Shown here: positions 8,398 to 18,134 of the stretch, in pieces
Layout of the letters: each line of letters starts with the position of its first letter
Numbering within the stretch: the first letter of the stretch is position 1
Source: Candidatus Helarchaeota archaeon
GTDB lineage: Archaea > Asgardarchaeota > Lokiarchaeia > Helarchaeales > HEL-GB-A
Reading direction: 5' to 3'
DNA: 38,555 nt
Assembly: GCA_013375405.1 (NCBI GenBank)
Contig: JABXJU010000011.1
Location: 1 to 38,555, forward strand
Position numbers and translations under genes: made by a program
The notes under the pieces: model-generated
Database searches by the model: none
Seen by the model: only the letters and a program-made list of their open reading frames with translations
Told to the model about the DNA's origin: nothing

Positions 8398-9246
8398 TTA
8401 TGCTGCCCATTCATGATTGCATTTTAAACAACGACGCTTTTTTCCATAGATTGGGCGTCCTGCAGCTATATAAAGAATTTTGGATCTGTCACTTTCTTCT
8501 ACCACGCGGTTGCTCTCGCAGTTTGGACAAGTCCAACTTGGTTTTCCCGCAGGAGCTTTTGGTGCAAATTCAGGAGTAGGAGGTGCTTGAGAAGGAGCTG
8601 GATGTGCAAAGGCGGGACGTGGTGGTTGCGGCTTTGTGTCTAATAAATCTTCCGCGCTTGCAGGAGGGGGTTGGGCAAGTTTAAATGGTTTGGCTCCAAC
8701 TGCTCCAAGTTTCTTATTTAATTCTTGAATTTGATGGGTTAAGTTAGCAATTTCGCCATCTTTTTGATCGAGTACTTGTTGAAGTTCGCTTGCACTCTGA
8801 CCACTTGCCTCAAGTTGATTCAGTTTCGTCGTTAATTCTTCATTTTCTTGTATTAGGCGGGTTACTTCCTCGTCTATTCCAGAGGCTTGATTTGTTAATT
8901 CATCTACTTGCGTTTTTAAAGCCGAATTATTATTCTGAAGTGTATTTAAGTTTGCCGACATTGTATTTCTTTCATTGGTTAATTTGTCAATTTCCGCTTT
9001 TTGAGCTTCTAGGAACTGCCCTTGGTCGTGAATCTTTCCCTCAAATGCTTTTGCATGTAATTCCATTTCGCTTTGTAGAGAGTTAATTTTTCCTTCAGTT
9101 TCAGCTCGCGCTGCCTTTTCCTCTTGTAAATTCCTTTCTAATTCTTCGATTTTTGCTCTCTGGTTAAGTAAATAATATCCTTCAACCTTGAATTTTTTCT
9201 CGGGTTTTTCTTCGACCTTTTCCCATTCTTCTTCCAATTTATTCAC
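8398..9246 (-). CDS. Coiled-coil protein with C-terminal zinc ribbon
   Basis: Not recognised as a named family. Residues 25-180 are a long, highly charged coiled coil rich in Glu, Gln and Leu. A Pro/Ala linker follows (190-235), then a C-terminal zinc ribbon: CPNC at the first knuckle and CLKC at the second, ending NHEWAA. The ribbon resembles those of transcription-elongation and ribosomal zinc-ribbon proteins, where it binds nucleic acid or protein. The coiled coil probably oligomerises. There is no signal peptide or TM segment, so it should be cytoplasmic. GTG start at 9246. It is single on its strand, convergent with the GT4 gene. Confidence 0.7.
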   Translation of the reverse strand: MNKLEEEWEKVEEKPEKKFKVEGYYLLNQRAKIEELERNLQEEKAARAETEGKINSLQSEMELHAKAFEGKIHDQGQFLEAQKAEIDKLTNERNTMSANLNTLQNNNSALKTQVDELTNQASGIDEEVTRLIQENEELTTKLNQLEASGQSASELQQVLDQKDGEIANLTHQIQELNKKLGAVGAKPFKLAQPPPASAEDLLDTKPQPPRPAFAHPAPSQAPPTPEFAPKAPAGKPSWTCPNCESNRVVEESDRSKILYIAAGRPIYGKKRRCLKCNHEWAA

Positions 9247-9475
9247 CTATACCAATTATTATAAATAACCATGAAGCTTTAAGGATATTTGATTAATTGA
9301 GCTCTCCTTACCCAGTTTTTTTATTAATTCTGGTCTGGCATGTAAATTCCTATTAAATTAATCATATTAAATTGGTTTCAGAAATTTAAAAATATTCCTT
9401 CTGAGTGAAAAATAAAATATATCTTTAAAAAATAGATAGTTCTTTAGAAGTTATGAATTTGAAGAGGATTATGTT

Positions 9476-11323
9476 TTGGTTAGAAAAAGAATTCTCATAA
9501 CCTATTTTCTAATTTTGATTTTTTTATTTACTCTGCAGTTTATAGGCAAAGATACTCGACAAGGTAATATTAATGTAGATTTAAATGGAGATGCCCTCTT
9601 TCACGTATTAAATACACCAGAATTGCCCATAGGAATCTTTTATGATGACAGATATTCTGAACCATGGAATTTTAATGCTCAACCATTAACAAATTACCTA
9701 AATCAGACTTTAAAAACATACAATTTAACAGTTTATATCTTAAACGCGACTGCCCTTAGAAATTTCATGGAAAGTAATCCAACTGGAATCATTGTTGTTA
9801 CAATGGGGATATTACCCTCTAATATCTGGAATGGAAGTGAGAATAGTTTCGTAGAAGCATGGTTAGATAATGGCGGAATTATAATATGGACGGGATGTGA
9901 AGAATTTTATTGGATGGGAACTGATTCTGGCGAAAATATTCCGATTGGACACGTAGGATCTACTTACGTGCTGGACATGAATTATTTAGAAACAATCTCA
10001 AACCTTTATATGACTCCAACACAGATAGGAAATGACCTTTTAAACAATTTATCATCACATACTACTGACGTTTTTAGCTCAATTTCTTCTTTGATTGCAG
10101 CAAATGTGCATTTTGAAATTTATGCTAAGAATGGTGATTATGCCGACCCAGTTCTTTTTCAACCTAAGGATGGTAAAGGATATTTTGTTAGAATTCATGC
10201 GGATTGGGATGATCAACTTTCCGTTTATAACTTATCTACTTGGATCTCATCCTTTATCTATAATCGGTTCTTTAATCTTCCATTAGTAACTGATATCAAT
10301 TCTATTAGTTCCTTATTTCTTTTAACCTCAAAACAACTCTTTATTAATGTAACAAATTTTTCGGGAAAATTTTACTTCTTACAGATTAACTCAACAAGTG
10401 ATGGATTTTTCTCCACAAACACATCAATTACTATTTCTCCACTTGGAAAAACAAATATAAACTTAACAATCAGTCCTCTACCATCAGCTCGCTTTCAACA
10501 ATATAAAATGACATTGAATTTCTTTTCTAATTACACAAATTCTGAAAATGAATCGAAGATAGCTATCTTTTTTTCAAAGAACCTTTTTATCTACATTCGT
10601 TCACCGCTTACAATTGAAATTCTTGATATTGTAGATGTTATGTATCCTGGAAATACTTATACCCTCACGTGTAGTATTCAGAAATATATTAATGAATCCA
10701 TTTCAATTGATATTATTTTAATTTCTGAGGGTTTTGTAGATGAGTTAAAAACAAATTTATATTTGATCGAGAATAAAACAACTCATCAGATTACATTTTC
10801 TATTGAGATTATGGCAAAATCAGGTCAATATGAAATATATTTACGGGTATATCAAAATAATATTCTTTATTCAACTTCGACGGTTTCAATTCAAATTCAA
10901 TCGCTCTTTCAAAATCCGGGATTTCTTCTTTTATTATTTCTAATTACAGGTGTTATAGTTACGTTTCTTGGTATTTATTTATTTAAGAGGAAAAGGAGAA
11001 TGACCTTAGAGCGAGGGATCATTAAATTTTTGGAATCAAAAAATAAGGTTTTTTTGAAGGATCTTTCAAAAATATTAAATATTGATATGATTCCTCTCCG
11101 AGAGCGTATAAATTCGTGTCTTACAGACAAGAAAATTGATGGTTATCTTATTCGAGATGAAAAAAAGGAATTTCTTTATATCAAAAAGAGGGAATTGTAT
11201 AATTTTGTTTTAAACACTATTTCTAAATTAAAAACTAACGATATTTATCAAATTTCGGAAATATTAAATCTATCTCCTTCAGAAGTAGAAAATATTCTTT
11301 CAAGTCAAATAAGGAACCCTTAA
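9476..11323 (+). CDS. Single-pass surface protein with cytoplasmic winged-helix-like tail
   Basis: Unrecognised 615-aa membrane protein. Residues 4-24 form a signal anchor or signal peptide. The ectodomain up to about 475 starts with an alpha/beta region containing GIIVVTMGILP and GGIIIWTGCEEF, a GATase1-like or flavodoxin-like pattern. Beta-rich domains with many NxS/T sequons follow. A TM helix at about 480-503 (LLLLFLITGVIVTFLGIYLF) ends in KRKRR, which places the C-terminus inside. The tail (510-615) has two helix-turn-helix-like repeats (FLKDLSKILNIDMIPLRERI and YQISEILNLSPSEVENIL). It could pass an outside signal to DNA or to a partner. TTG start with GAGGAT at 9464-9469. First gene of a four-gene operon. 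Confidence 0.62.
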   Translation: MVRKRILITYFLILIFLFTLQFIGKDTRQGNINVDLNGDALFHVLNTPELPIGIFYDDRYSEPWNFNAQPLTNYLNQTLKTYNLTVYILNATALRNFMESNPTGIIVVTMGILPSNIWNGSENSFVEAWLDNGGIIIWTGCEEFYWMGTDSGENIPIGHVGSTYVLDMNYLETISNLYMTPTQIGNDLLNNLSSHTTDVFSSISSLIAANVHFEIYAKNGDYADPVLFQPKDGKGYFVRIHADWDDQLSVYNLSTWISSFIYNRFFNLPLVTDINSISSLFLLTSKQLFINVTNFSGKFYFLQINSTSDGFFSTNTSITISPLGKTNINLTISPLPSARFQQYKMTLNFFSNYTNSENESKIAIFFSKNLFIYIRSPLTIEILDIVDVMYPGNTYTLTCSIQKYINESISIDIILISEGFVDELKTNLYLIENKTTHQITFSIEIMAKSGQYEIYLRVYQNNILYSTSTVSIQIQSLFQNPGFLLLLFLITGVIVTFLGIYLFKRKRRMTLERGIIKFLESKNKVFLKDLSKILNIDMIPLRERINSCLTDKKIDGYLIRDEKKEFLYIKKRELYNFVLNTISKLKTNDIYQISEILNLSPSEVENILSSQIRNP

Positions 11324-11341
11324 AATGTGGTGAGTGATATC

Positions 11342-12223
11342 ATGGATACTAAGACAGAAAACTCTATTAGAAAGAAATCAATAGAAATTCTTTTAAATAA
11401 ATATAAAAGCGATAATGAAAAGTTAATAATTGAAAATAAACGATTGGAAAAATATAAAAAGAAAATTATAGGATATATTCTAATTTTTGTGAGTGTAATT
11501 ATATTTTTTTTGAGTGTATTAATTATTATTACTGAAATACAAATAATTCTTCTCAGTTTTGTTTCAATTGCATTAATCAGCATGACTATCTTTCTAATTT
11601 TTATTTATTCACCTAAAACTCATCAGCTTGACCTCACAAAAGATACCTTAAAAACTGTTTTCTATAATTTAAGTCATGCGATATCTCACTTTAATCTCGA
11701 AAAATACGCAACATTTCTACCTATTGATGAAATAGTTTATCAATTTGTTCCATTTATCTCTGATTCCTCACAGAAAAAATATCCTACATCAAATGAATTA
11801 AGGGAAGATATATTAAAAATCCCAAATAAAGGAATTCTTCTTCATCCAACGGGATATAGTCTTCTGGAATTGATTATTAATGAATTTCAAATGGATATCT
11901 CTAAAGTTGATATAAATAATATTACAATTTTGCTTCAGGAAATATTAATGGAGCAATTAAACTTAATTGAGACATTGGATTTTGTAAGATTAGATAGGGG
12001 ACGTTATAAATTAGTGTTAATTGGAAATATTTTCTCTTTAATCTGCCAATTAGACAAACCCGATTTAAATATAGGTACTCAAATAGGAGACCCGATATGT
12101 AGTTTTGTAGCAATTCTTTTGGCCCGGATAACAAAACGTTCGATTTTGTTAAAATCCCATGAATTTAAGCAAAAAGAAAATTCCTCGATTGTCATTTTTG
12201 AATTAGGAGAGATTTATCGTTAA
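11342..12223 (+). CDS. Two-TM protein with cytoplasmic domain of unknown function
   Basis: Unrecognised. The Lys-rich N-terminal helix (residues 1-40) is followed by two adjacent TM segments at about 42-64 and 69-90. A 200-residue soluble domain follows with GYSLLELIINEF and a C-terminal GDPICSFVAILLARIT segment. The Cys-centred end faintly recalls V4R/heme-NO-type small-molecule domains, but I do not claim this. GGTGA at 11329-11333 points to the ATG at 11342 rather than the in-frame GTG at 11327. It begins within 20 bases of the upstream stop and ends 28 bases before the permease gene, so it belongs to the same operon and probably works with the permeases. Confidence 0.55.
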   Translation: MDTKTENSIRKKSIEILLNKYKSDNEKLIIENKRLEKYKKKIIGYILIFVSVIIFFLSVLIIITEIQIILLSFVSIALISMTIFLIFIYSPKTHQLDLTKDTLKTVFYNLSHAISHFNLEKYATFLPIDEIVYQFVPFISDSSQKKYPTSNELREDILKIPNKGILLHPTGYSLLELIINEFQMDISKVDINNITILLQEILMEQLNLIETLDFVRLDRGRYKLVLIGNIFSLICQLDKPDLNIGTQIGDPICSFVAILLARITKRSILLKSHEFKQKENSSIVIFELGEIYR

Positions 12224-12251
12224 TTAAATCAGTTTTAAATGATGAAAAAAT

Positions 12252-13958
12252 ATGAGTGTAAAAAGTTCCGACGCGCACCCGCCAGTATCTGAAACAAAGG
12301 AATTGAGCTTTATATCTAAAATGCGTGGTGCAATCTTATTTTCAGGAAAAACATTCACTGAAAGTTATAGAAGTTCAAAATTATGGCAAGGATATTTTAT
12401 ATTTTTAATCTGTGTTGGGTTACTCAGTACTGTTCTAAGCACGAGTACTTATCCTTTTTTTATGGAAATTTTTCCTCATTATAGTTTTTCTTTTACTATT
12501 TTAGGAATTACTATATGGATCTCGTTTTCACCTCAGTTTTTTATTCTCTCACTATTAGCTATAAGTGTATTCTTCCTGCTTGTGAGTTTCATCATCTCAC
12601 ATTTTAAAGGGTTAAAACTTAAAAACACCGCATCTGCATTAGGGTTCTCTGCTACACCTCTATTAATCCTTATCTTCTATCTAATAAACAAATTTATTCT
12701 CCAAAGTTATAGGTATGAATTAGGACCATTATTGGTAGGGATTGGATTAATTTGGAGTTTGTTAAGTGGGCTCATTGGATTAGCAAGTTTAATTAGATTT
12801 GAATTTGTGGGACTTTTAAATTATGCAATTAAATCTATAGTTTATAGGAAAAAACGTACTTATGCAGCAATTATTGGTATTGCAGTCGCTGTTGGGTTAA
12901 TAGTCACTCCAATTCCCATAATAAGTGGATATTATACACAGTTAAATAGTTTAGCCGGAAGTTCTCAATATTCACAGTATTTAATTATACTAGAACAAGG
13001 AAAAGCCGATTTTTGTTCGAGTTATATAGATTCTGCGATTTTAGCATCTTTAGATCATCCAAATATTCAGGTAATATCTCCTGAAACCTTTTTAAATATA
13101 AATATGTCATTAAATACAACGAACTCTCAAGTACATTTACGTGGTATTAACTATTCTATTTTTCAAAATTTTCGGATCGCATTATCTTTTCAAATTCTCC
13201 CCAGTAAAACCTTTTCTGATGAGCAAATATTTATTGGAAATTATTTAGCCTCTATACTTAATATTTCCTTTGCGGATCTACCAATTAACGTTAGTTTAAC
13301 CCATGATTCTGAAATTTGTAATGTGACTATAATAGGAATAATGACCTCAAATATCCATTATGATTCAGAACTGATTGCGCCTATTAATTTAACACAGATT
13401 CTAAAACCAGAATTAAACGATAAATTTTCCTTAATTGAAGTGAAATTGGCTGATCCGACTCTTGTTGATTCTACTATACAAACACTTCAAGCAGATTATC
13501 CTGGTCTTGACATAGAACGAGAGAATAAATTAGCTGATTTTGTAACAGGGATAATTTCCAAAACCGTCCAAAGTATTTGGTTGCTTTCAATTGTTGTTTT
13601 CATAGTAATGGCTTTTGGAATGTTTCATGTGATGCATACAATTATCAGAGAAAGCGAAAGAGAGATTACAATTTTAAAATCAATTGGATCTAGTAGATTT
13701 CAAATAATTCGTATTTTTCTCTATCAAGCAAGTCTTTTATGTTTAATTGGAAGTGTTTTGGGAGTATTAGCGGGGATATTTTTAACATATACCGCATCCT
13801 TCCTTGTCTCAAGCATTACAACTATTACGGTTCAACCCGTGTTCGATTTTTTCATAATTGGCATTGCAATTTTGCTCGGCTTAGTTTCGGGAGTTGCTGG
13901 AAGTTTATATCCGGCCTATAAGGCTTCTAAAACGTCAATCGGAGAAAGGATTAGATGA
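12252..13958 (+). CDS. Yip1-like domain fused to FtsX/MacB-type permease
   Basis: A 568-aa polytopic membrane protein. Residues 20-185 have about five hydrophobic segments with the arrangement of Yip1-family domains. An FtsX permease core follows: a TM helix near 205-225, an extracellular MacB-like domain (about 230-435), then three TM helices from about 440. The cytoplasmic loop ESEREITILKSIGSSRFQI is the coupling helix by which FtsX/MacB permeases contact an ABC ATPase. The end PAYKASKTSIGERIR is standard for the family. FtsX-like permeases transmit ATPase-driven mechanical force across the membrane rather than moving solutes through a channel. No ABC ATPase gene lies in the window. The stop overlaps the next start (ATGA), so the products are probably equimolar. 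Confidence 0.75.
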   Translation: MSVKSSDAHPPVSETKELSFISKMRGAILFSGKTFTESYRSSKLWQGYFIFLICVGLLSTVLSTSTYPFFMEIFPHYSFSFTILGITIWISFSPQFFILSLLAISVFFLLVSFIISHFKGLKLKNTASALGFSATPLLILIFYLINKFILQSYRYELGPLLVGIGLIWSLLSGLIGLASLIRFEFVGLLNYAIKSIVYRKKRTYAAIIGIAVAVGLIVTPIPIISGYYTQLNSLAGSSQYSQYLIILEQGKADFCSSYIDSAILASLDHPNIQVISPETFLNINMSLNTTNSQVHLRGINYSIFQNFRIALSFQILPSKTFSDEQIFIGNYLASILNISFADLPINVSLTHDSEICNVTIIGIMTSNIHYDSELIAPINLTQILKPELNDKFSLIEVKLADPTLVDSTIQTLQADYPGLDIERENKLADFVTGIISKTVQSIWLLSIVVFIVMAFGMFHVMHTIIRESEREITILKSIGSSRFQIIRIFLYQASLLCLIGSVLGVLAGIFLTYTASFLVSSITTITVQPVFDFFIIGIAILLGLVSGVAGSLYPAYKASKTSIGERIR

Positions 13959-16900
13959 CCAAGGGTAAGCTTCACCAAATAAATTTAATTCCAAGAAAAC
14001 GGTCAATTTATGCAGTGGTTGGTCTACTTTTGTCATCTATTCTATTTGCTACCTGTGCGACAGTGTTTATTGGAGTATATTCCTATATCAGTACCTATTT
14101 AGGCGATTCAGACGAAACATTAATCCTAACTCAAAGTGGAACTGGTAATTTCATTGCGACCCGTTATATTTCAATGCAAGTAGCAGAGAGCGCTGAATAT
14201 ATTCAAGGTGTTACCTTAGTCAGTCCAGAAACCCTCACTCCTTGCTTGATTAAGGAAAAAACTTGTTTCGTTCGTGGAATAATTAGTAACAAATTCTATA
14301 CTATGGAAGATTTAACCTTAGATTCAGGCAGATTTCTGACTAATGATGATATATATGGGGCATTTGTTGGCAGTCGCGCTGCAAAACGGCTTCAAATATC
14401 TACAGGGGATTCATTTATTATATATAGTGGATTGCGGGATACAAATTTGCAAGTTACAGCAATAGGTATCTTTTCTTCGGGAGATGTTGCTCTAAATGAT
14501 GAAGTTTTAATCCCACTTTATGCGGGACAAATCCTTTCAGGAAACTATCCCAATCGAATCACCTATATCCGAGTAAAATATAATGAATCATTAATTTCGC
14601 GAAATGTATTAGAAGAACATCTAATTTTCCAACATGATTTAACTGTTCAAGTGCTCTCAAATGAGACCGATAGTCCTATCGAGAGTGGGCGAGTTGAGAT
14701 ATATGATATAAAGGGAAATTATTTGAAAAGTGGCTTTACTGATTCATTAGGAGAAATCGCATTCAGTCTTGATTTTGGAAATTATACTATAATTGTAACT
14801 TATGATGAAGTTCAAGTTAATTCTTCAATCTTTCTTGATACGGACCAAGAAATTAGCTTAAAAATTGCTAATCCTCCCATATCATATACCTTGAATGTGG
14901 AACTCTTGGATGAAAATCAAATAGGAATCCCTCATACAACTATTATTGCTTGGAAAGGCTCCGAAATCATTCAAATGCGACAAACTAATTCATTTGGCGA
15001 AACAAATTTCTCATTGCCAAGTGATATTTATCAATTTTCTACATTAATTTGGAATAATTTTACTCAAGAACTGGTAGAATTTCGGCAAACAGCGAATCCT
15101 ACTCAGAATGAAAGTTTAATTTTCTGGTATCGTCGCTATAAATTAGGGGTTCGGGTAAGCGATCCCTATTCAGGCGAGTTCTTTAATGCAACAGTTGCTA
15201 TTAGATTCATGAACGGAACAGTAATAAAATCAGGAGAGACCGGTGATTTAGGATACGGGGAATTTAAAGATTTAACTCCCACTACATACAATATATCCAT
15301 TGATTTTGGAGAAATTCAACAACATCAAATCATTGAACTCCGTTCTGATCGAACTTTAAATTTCGAAATTTTACCTCAATTTGACTTGGAAATCCATGTA
15401 TTCAATGATTCAAATGAATTGCCGATAAATAATTCTTATATTAAACTGTATGATTCTTCAAATAACCTTTTTGAGAACTATACTGACGAGAACGGAATTG
15501 CAAACTTCTCAATCCAATTGGATATATATAATATAACAGTAGAATCTGGAGGTTTTATTAAGAACAGAATAATTTATTTAAATTCTAGTCGAAATGAGAC
15601 ATTTTGGATGCCGAATTATAACTTAACCATTGTAGTAAAAAATATTACTGGAAATCTTCAAGACAATATTAACGTTAGTTTAATTTCAGCATCTTTAAAT
15701 GACTCTCAACTTTCTCAAAATGGTCATGTGACATTTTTTGTACCACCTGATTCTTATAATATTACACTTAATTGTAGCAATGTAATTATTAGCCAAATAT
15801 ATGAGATTCTAGACCCTCTTGAAGCAATTAGCTTTATAATTCCCCCCTATAACCTCAGTGTCTATGTATATAATGGATCAGATATCGATACACTTCCGCT
15901 TTCAAACATTAATATATCAATCTTCGAGAATAGAACGCTTGCATTTTTAACAAGCTCAGTAACTGTCGCAGGAGTAACAAATTTTTTATTGAATCCTGGG
16001 TATTACAATATTTCTGCTAATATTTCAAACGTATTTTATTACCAAACTATTAATTTTGATCAGCCGTATGCAAATCTGACATTTTATTCATTTCCATATA
16101 ACCTTACGATAATTATTTTAAATGGCTCAACAGCTACGCCTCAACCTGGATTAGAAGTTCAATTATATGACTTAAACAATAGTCTAATGTTTGGACCGAA
16201 CATTAGTGATTCGGAAGGGCGGGTTACTTTTTTTGTAGATCCAATGACATATAATGTAACCATAAACAATTCAGCCTATCTAATTTCTAAATTAAAAAGT
16301 ATTGAGGGTCCTAATATCATCTCAATTTTTGAATTTCCACCCTATAACCTTACAATTAGGGTATTTAATGCCTCTGATAATTCGCCGATTCAAAATGCGT
16401 TAGTTGAGATTCTGTTATTTGAGGATAATTCCACAAACATATCAAAAACCACTTCTATCGAAGGAATTGTACAATTCGACCTTAGTCCTGGGAAATATTA
16501 TATAAATCTCACCTATGGCAATTATAATATCATTCAATTTAAAGAGATTTTGGCAGATCCTCAAATTGATTATCATATACCGCCCTATAAATTAACAATT
16601 CAAGTAATTGATTATGGGGGAAGTCCATTAAAAGATGCAAACGTAACTATAAATGGCGGAGATCCATCGATTACCAATGATTCAGGATATATTCATTTTT
16701 ATCTTCAACCAAATATCTATAATATAACTGCTTCTTGGGAAAATTACACTGAATTCGAAGTAATTGATATAAAAACCTATCAAGAGTCTTTTTTAGTTGT
16801 TCTTAGGCTAAGTAATAAAGTGAGTTTAAATGTTAGTGTAGTAAATGCGATTAATGGCCAATTTTTTACAAACGCTAGTATTAGAATTTTCGAATTTTTA

Positions 16901-18046
16901 GGAGATTTAGTTGATTCAAAACTCACAGATCAAGATGGTTTCAGTCAATTTTTCCTTGCACCTCAAGTCTATAATCTCTCAGTAGTGATTGAAGGAAGTC
17001 AAGAATATCAGCTTATCAACTTAACCTCAGACGAGGAGGTAATTTTTTCGATTATTCCTTCCTATAAACTTACAATTTTTGCATTTGATGATTCAGTTAC
17101 TCATTTCGCAAAGGATGTGGTGGTTCAAATTTATGAATTAAGCGGATATCTCCTATTTCAGGATATTACAAATGACTATGGGGAATGTTTATTCAACCTC
17201 GAATATGGGACTTATAATATCAGCCTCAGTAAAGGATCAGAACAGAAATCGGAGGTTATGGATATTTCTCAAAATGAATTTCTTAGTTTTCATATGGCAC
17301 CTTATAAAATTATTGTGAATGCGATAAATTCGACTACATTAACACCCCTTTCAAATGCATTAGTTACTATTTACACCCTTGGGGGGGTTGAAGTAACATC
17401 AGATGAAACTAATGGGCTTGGGATTGCAGAATTTTTGGTTGATCCCGGTCAATATTACATTTACTTAAAAATCTCTGATACTTCTTGGATTAGAGAAGTC
17501 GATTTACGACAGAGCAATACATCCATGCAAATTGTTTTTTCAGTCTCCATAGGAATTAGCTCAAAGATTGATGTTGGAGATCCACTTGAATATTCTGCCT
17601 CGCTTCTACAGCAGACACTAGGCCTAACTGAATCAGTGGTATATATATTAGCAATCATCCTTACAATTCTCGTATCATTCAGCATTATGAACGTGGTCTC
17701 ATCTTGTGTTTCGGAATCAAGAAGGCATATTGGAACGATAAGATCAATAGGGGCGTCCAACCAACAAATTTATTTTTTAATAAATTATAGAATCATTCTT
17801 ATTTCTATAGTTGCAGGTGCTTTAGGAGGAGGAATTGGGATAATGTTAGGGAGTCTCATATCTATCGGAGCACTTGAAATCAGTCTGACTCAAATTATTA
17901 CAGTTCAGTTATTCTTCACTCTATTATTTTCGGCGATGGGAGTTACGTTACTGATTGGAATCATCAGTGCGAATCTTACGCTCTATCGTATCTTGAAGAT
18001 GGCTATCTCTACTTCTGTGAAAGAAATTCTACCTCAAACAGTTTAA
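13955..18046 (+). CDS. Giant FtsX/MacB-type permease with 12 extracellular beta-sandwich repeats
   Basis: A 1363-aa protein. A TM helix at about 17-42 is followed by a MacB-like extracellular domain (50-228). Twelve tandem repeats of about 80 residues follow (229-1197), and then the remaining FtsX TM segments (about 1222-1355). The coupling loop SESRRHIGTIRSIGASNQQI is intact. Each repeat opens with a NLTIxV-like strand, has a DxxGxxxFxLxPGxYNIT core and closes with PPY. That is the pattern of carboxypeptidase-regulatory/Cna-B-type sandwiches. The repeats are rich in NxS/T sequons, as expected for glycosylated archaeal surface proteins. The insert makes it about three times the size of an ordinary FtsX permease. 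It overlaps the upstream permease by four bases, so the two probably heterodimerise. No ATPase partner is seen locally. Confidence 0.8.
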   Translation: MTKGKLHQINLIPRKRSIYAVVGLLLSSILFATCATVFIGVYSYISTYLGDSDETLILTQSGTGNFIATRYISMQVAESAEYIQGVTLVSPETLTPCLIKEKTCFVRGIISNKFYTMEDLTLDSGRFLTNDDIYGAFVGSRAAKRLQISTGDSFIIYSGLRDTNLQVTAIGIFSSGDVALNDEVLIPLYAGQILSGNYPNRITYIRVKYNESLISRNVLEEHLIFQHDLTVQVLSNETDSPIESGRVEIYDIKGNYLKSGFTDSLGEIAFSLDFGNYTIIVTYDEVQVNSSIFLDTDQEISLKIANPPISYTLNVELLDENQIGIPHTTIIAWKGSEIIQMRQTNSFGETNFSLPSDIYQFSTLIWNNFTQELVEFRQTANPTQNESLIFWYRRYKLGVRVSDPYSGEFFNATVAIRFMNGTVIKSGETGDLGYGEFKDLTPTTYNISIDFGEIQQHQIIELRSDRTLNFEILPQFDLEIHVFNDSNELPINNSYIKLYDSSNNLFENYTDENGIANFSIQLDIYNITVESGGFIKNRIIYLNSSRNETFWMPNYNLTIVVKNITGNLQDNINVSLISASLNDSQLSQNGHVTFFVPPDSYNITLNCSNVIISQIYEILDPLEAISFIIPPYNLSVYVYNGSDIDTLPLSNINISIFENRTLAFLTSSVTVAGVTNFLLNPGYYNISANISNVFYYQTINFDQPYANLTFYSFPYNLTIIILNGSTATPQPGLEVQLYDLNNSLMFGPNISDSEGRVTFFVDPMTYNVTINNSAYLISKLKSIEGPNIISIFEFPPYNLTIRVFNASDNSPIQNALVEILLFEDNSTNISKTTSIEGIVQFDLSPGKYYINLTYGNYNIIQFKEILADPQIDYHIPPYKLTIQVIDYGGSPLKDANVTINGGDPSITNDSGYIHFYLQPNIYNITASWENYTEFEVIDIKTYQESFLVVLRLSNKVSLNVSVVNAINGQFFTNASIRIFEFLGDLVDSKLTDQDGFSQFFLAPQVYNLSVVIEGSQEYQLINLTSDEEVIFSIIPSYKLTIFAFDDSVTHFAKDVVVQIYELSGYLLFQDITNDYGECLFNLEYGTYNISLSKGSEQKSEVMDISQNEFLSFHMAPYKIIVNAINSTTLTPLSNALVTIYTLGGVEVTSDETNGLGIAEFLVDPGQYYIYLKISDTSWIREVDLRQSNTSMQIVFSVSIGISSKIDVGDPLEYSASLLQQTLGLTESVVYILAIILTILVSFSIMNVVSSCVSESRRHIGTIRSIGASNQQIYFLINYRIILISIVAGALGGGIGIMLGSLISIGALEISLTQIITVQLFFTLLFSAMGVTLLIGIISANLTLYRILKMAISTSVKEILPQTV
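14639..17545 (+). repeat. Twelve-fold coding repeat (~80 aa each) inside the giant FtsX permease
   Basis: Read at protein level, successive units begin near residues 229, 312, 396 and 477 and recur every 76-84 residues to about 1197. Shared features are a hydrophobic opening strand (N/K-L-T-I-x-V), a central D-x-x-G-x-x-x-F turn, a PxxYNIT or PGxYYI strand and a terminal PPY/PSY. The units are diverged at DNA level, so this is an old domain array rather than a recent satellite expansion. It probably forms a stalk outside the membrane. Confidence 0.8.
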
Positions 18047-18134
18047 ATCCTTTTAAATAAATTGATTACCGTTATTAATTGAAAAATCTCCGAATAAAAT
18101 TTATTAAATTAATAATTTGAATTTGGTGGACTTA

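Noticed and set aside
14639..17545. Tandem DNA satellite inside the giant permease gene
   Set aside because: The repeats are visible only at protein level; nucleotide copies are strongly diverged, so this is a domain array, not a recent DNA repeat.
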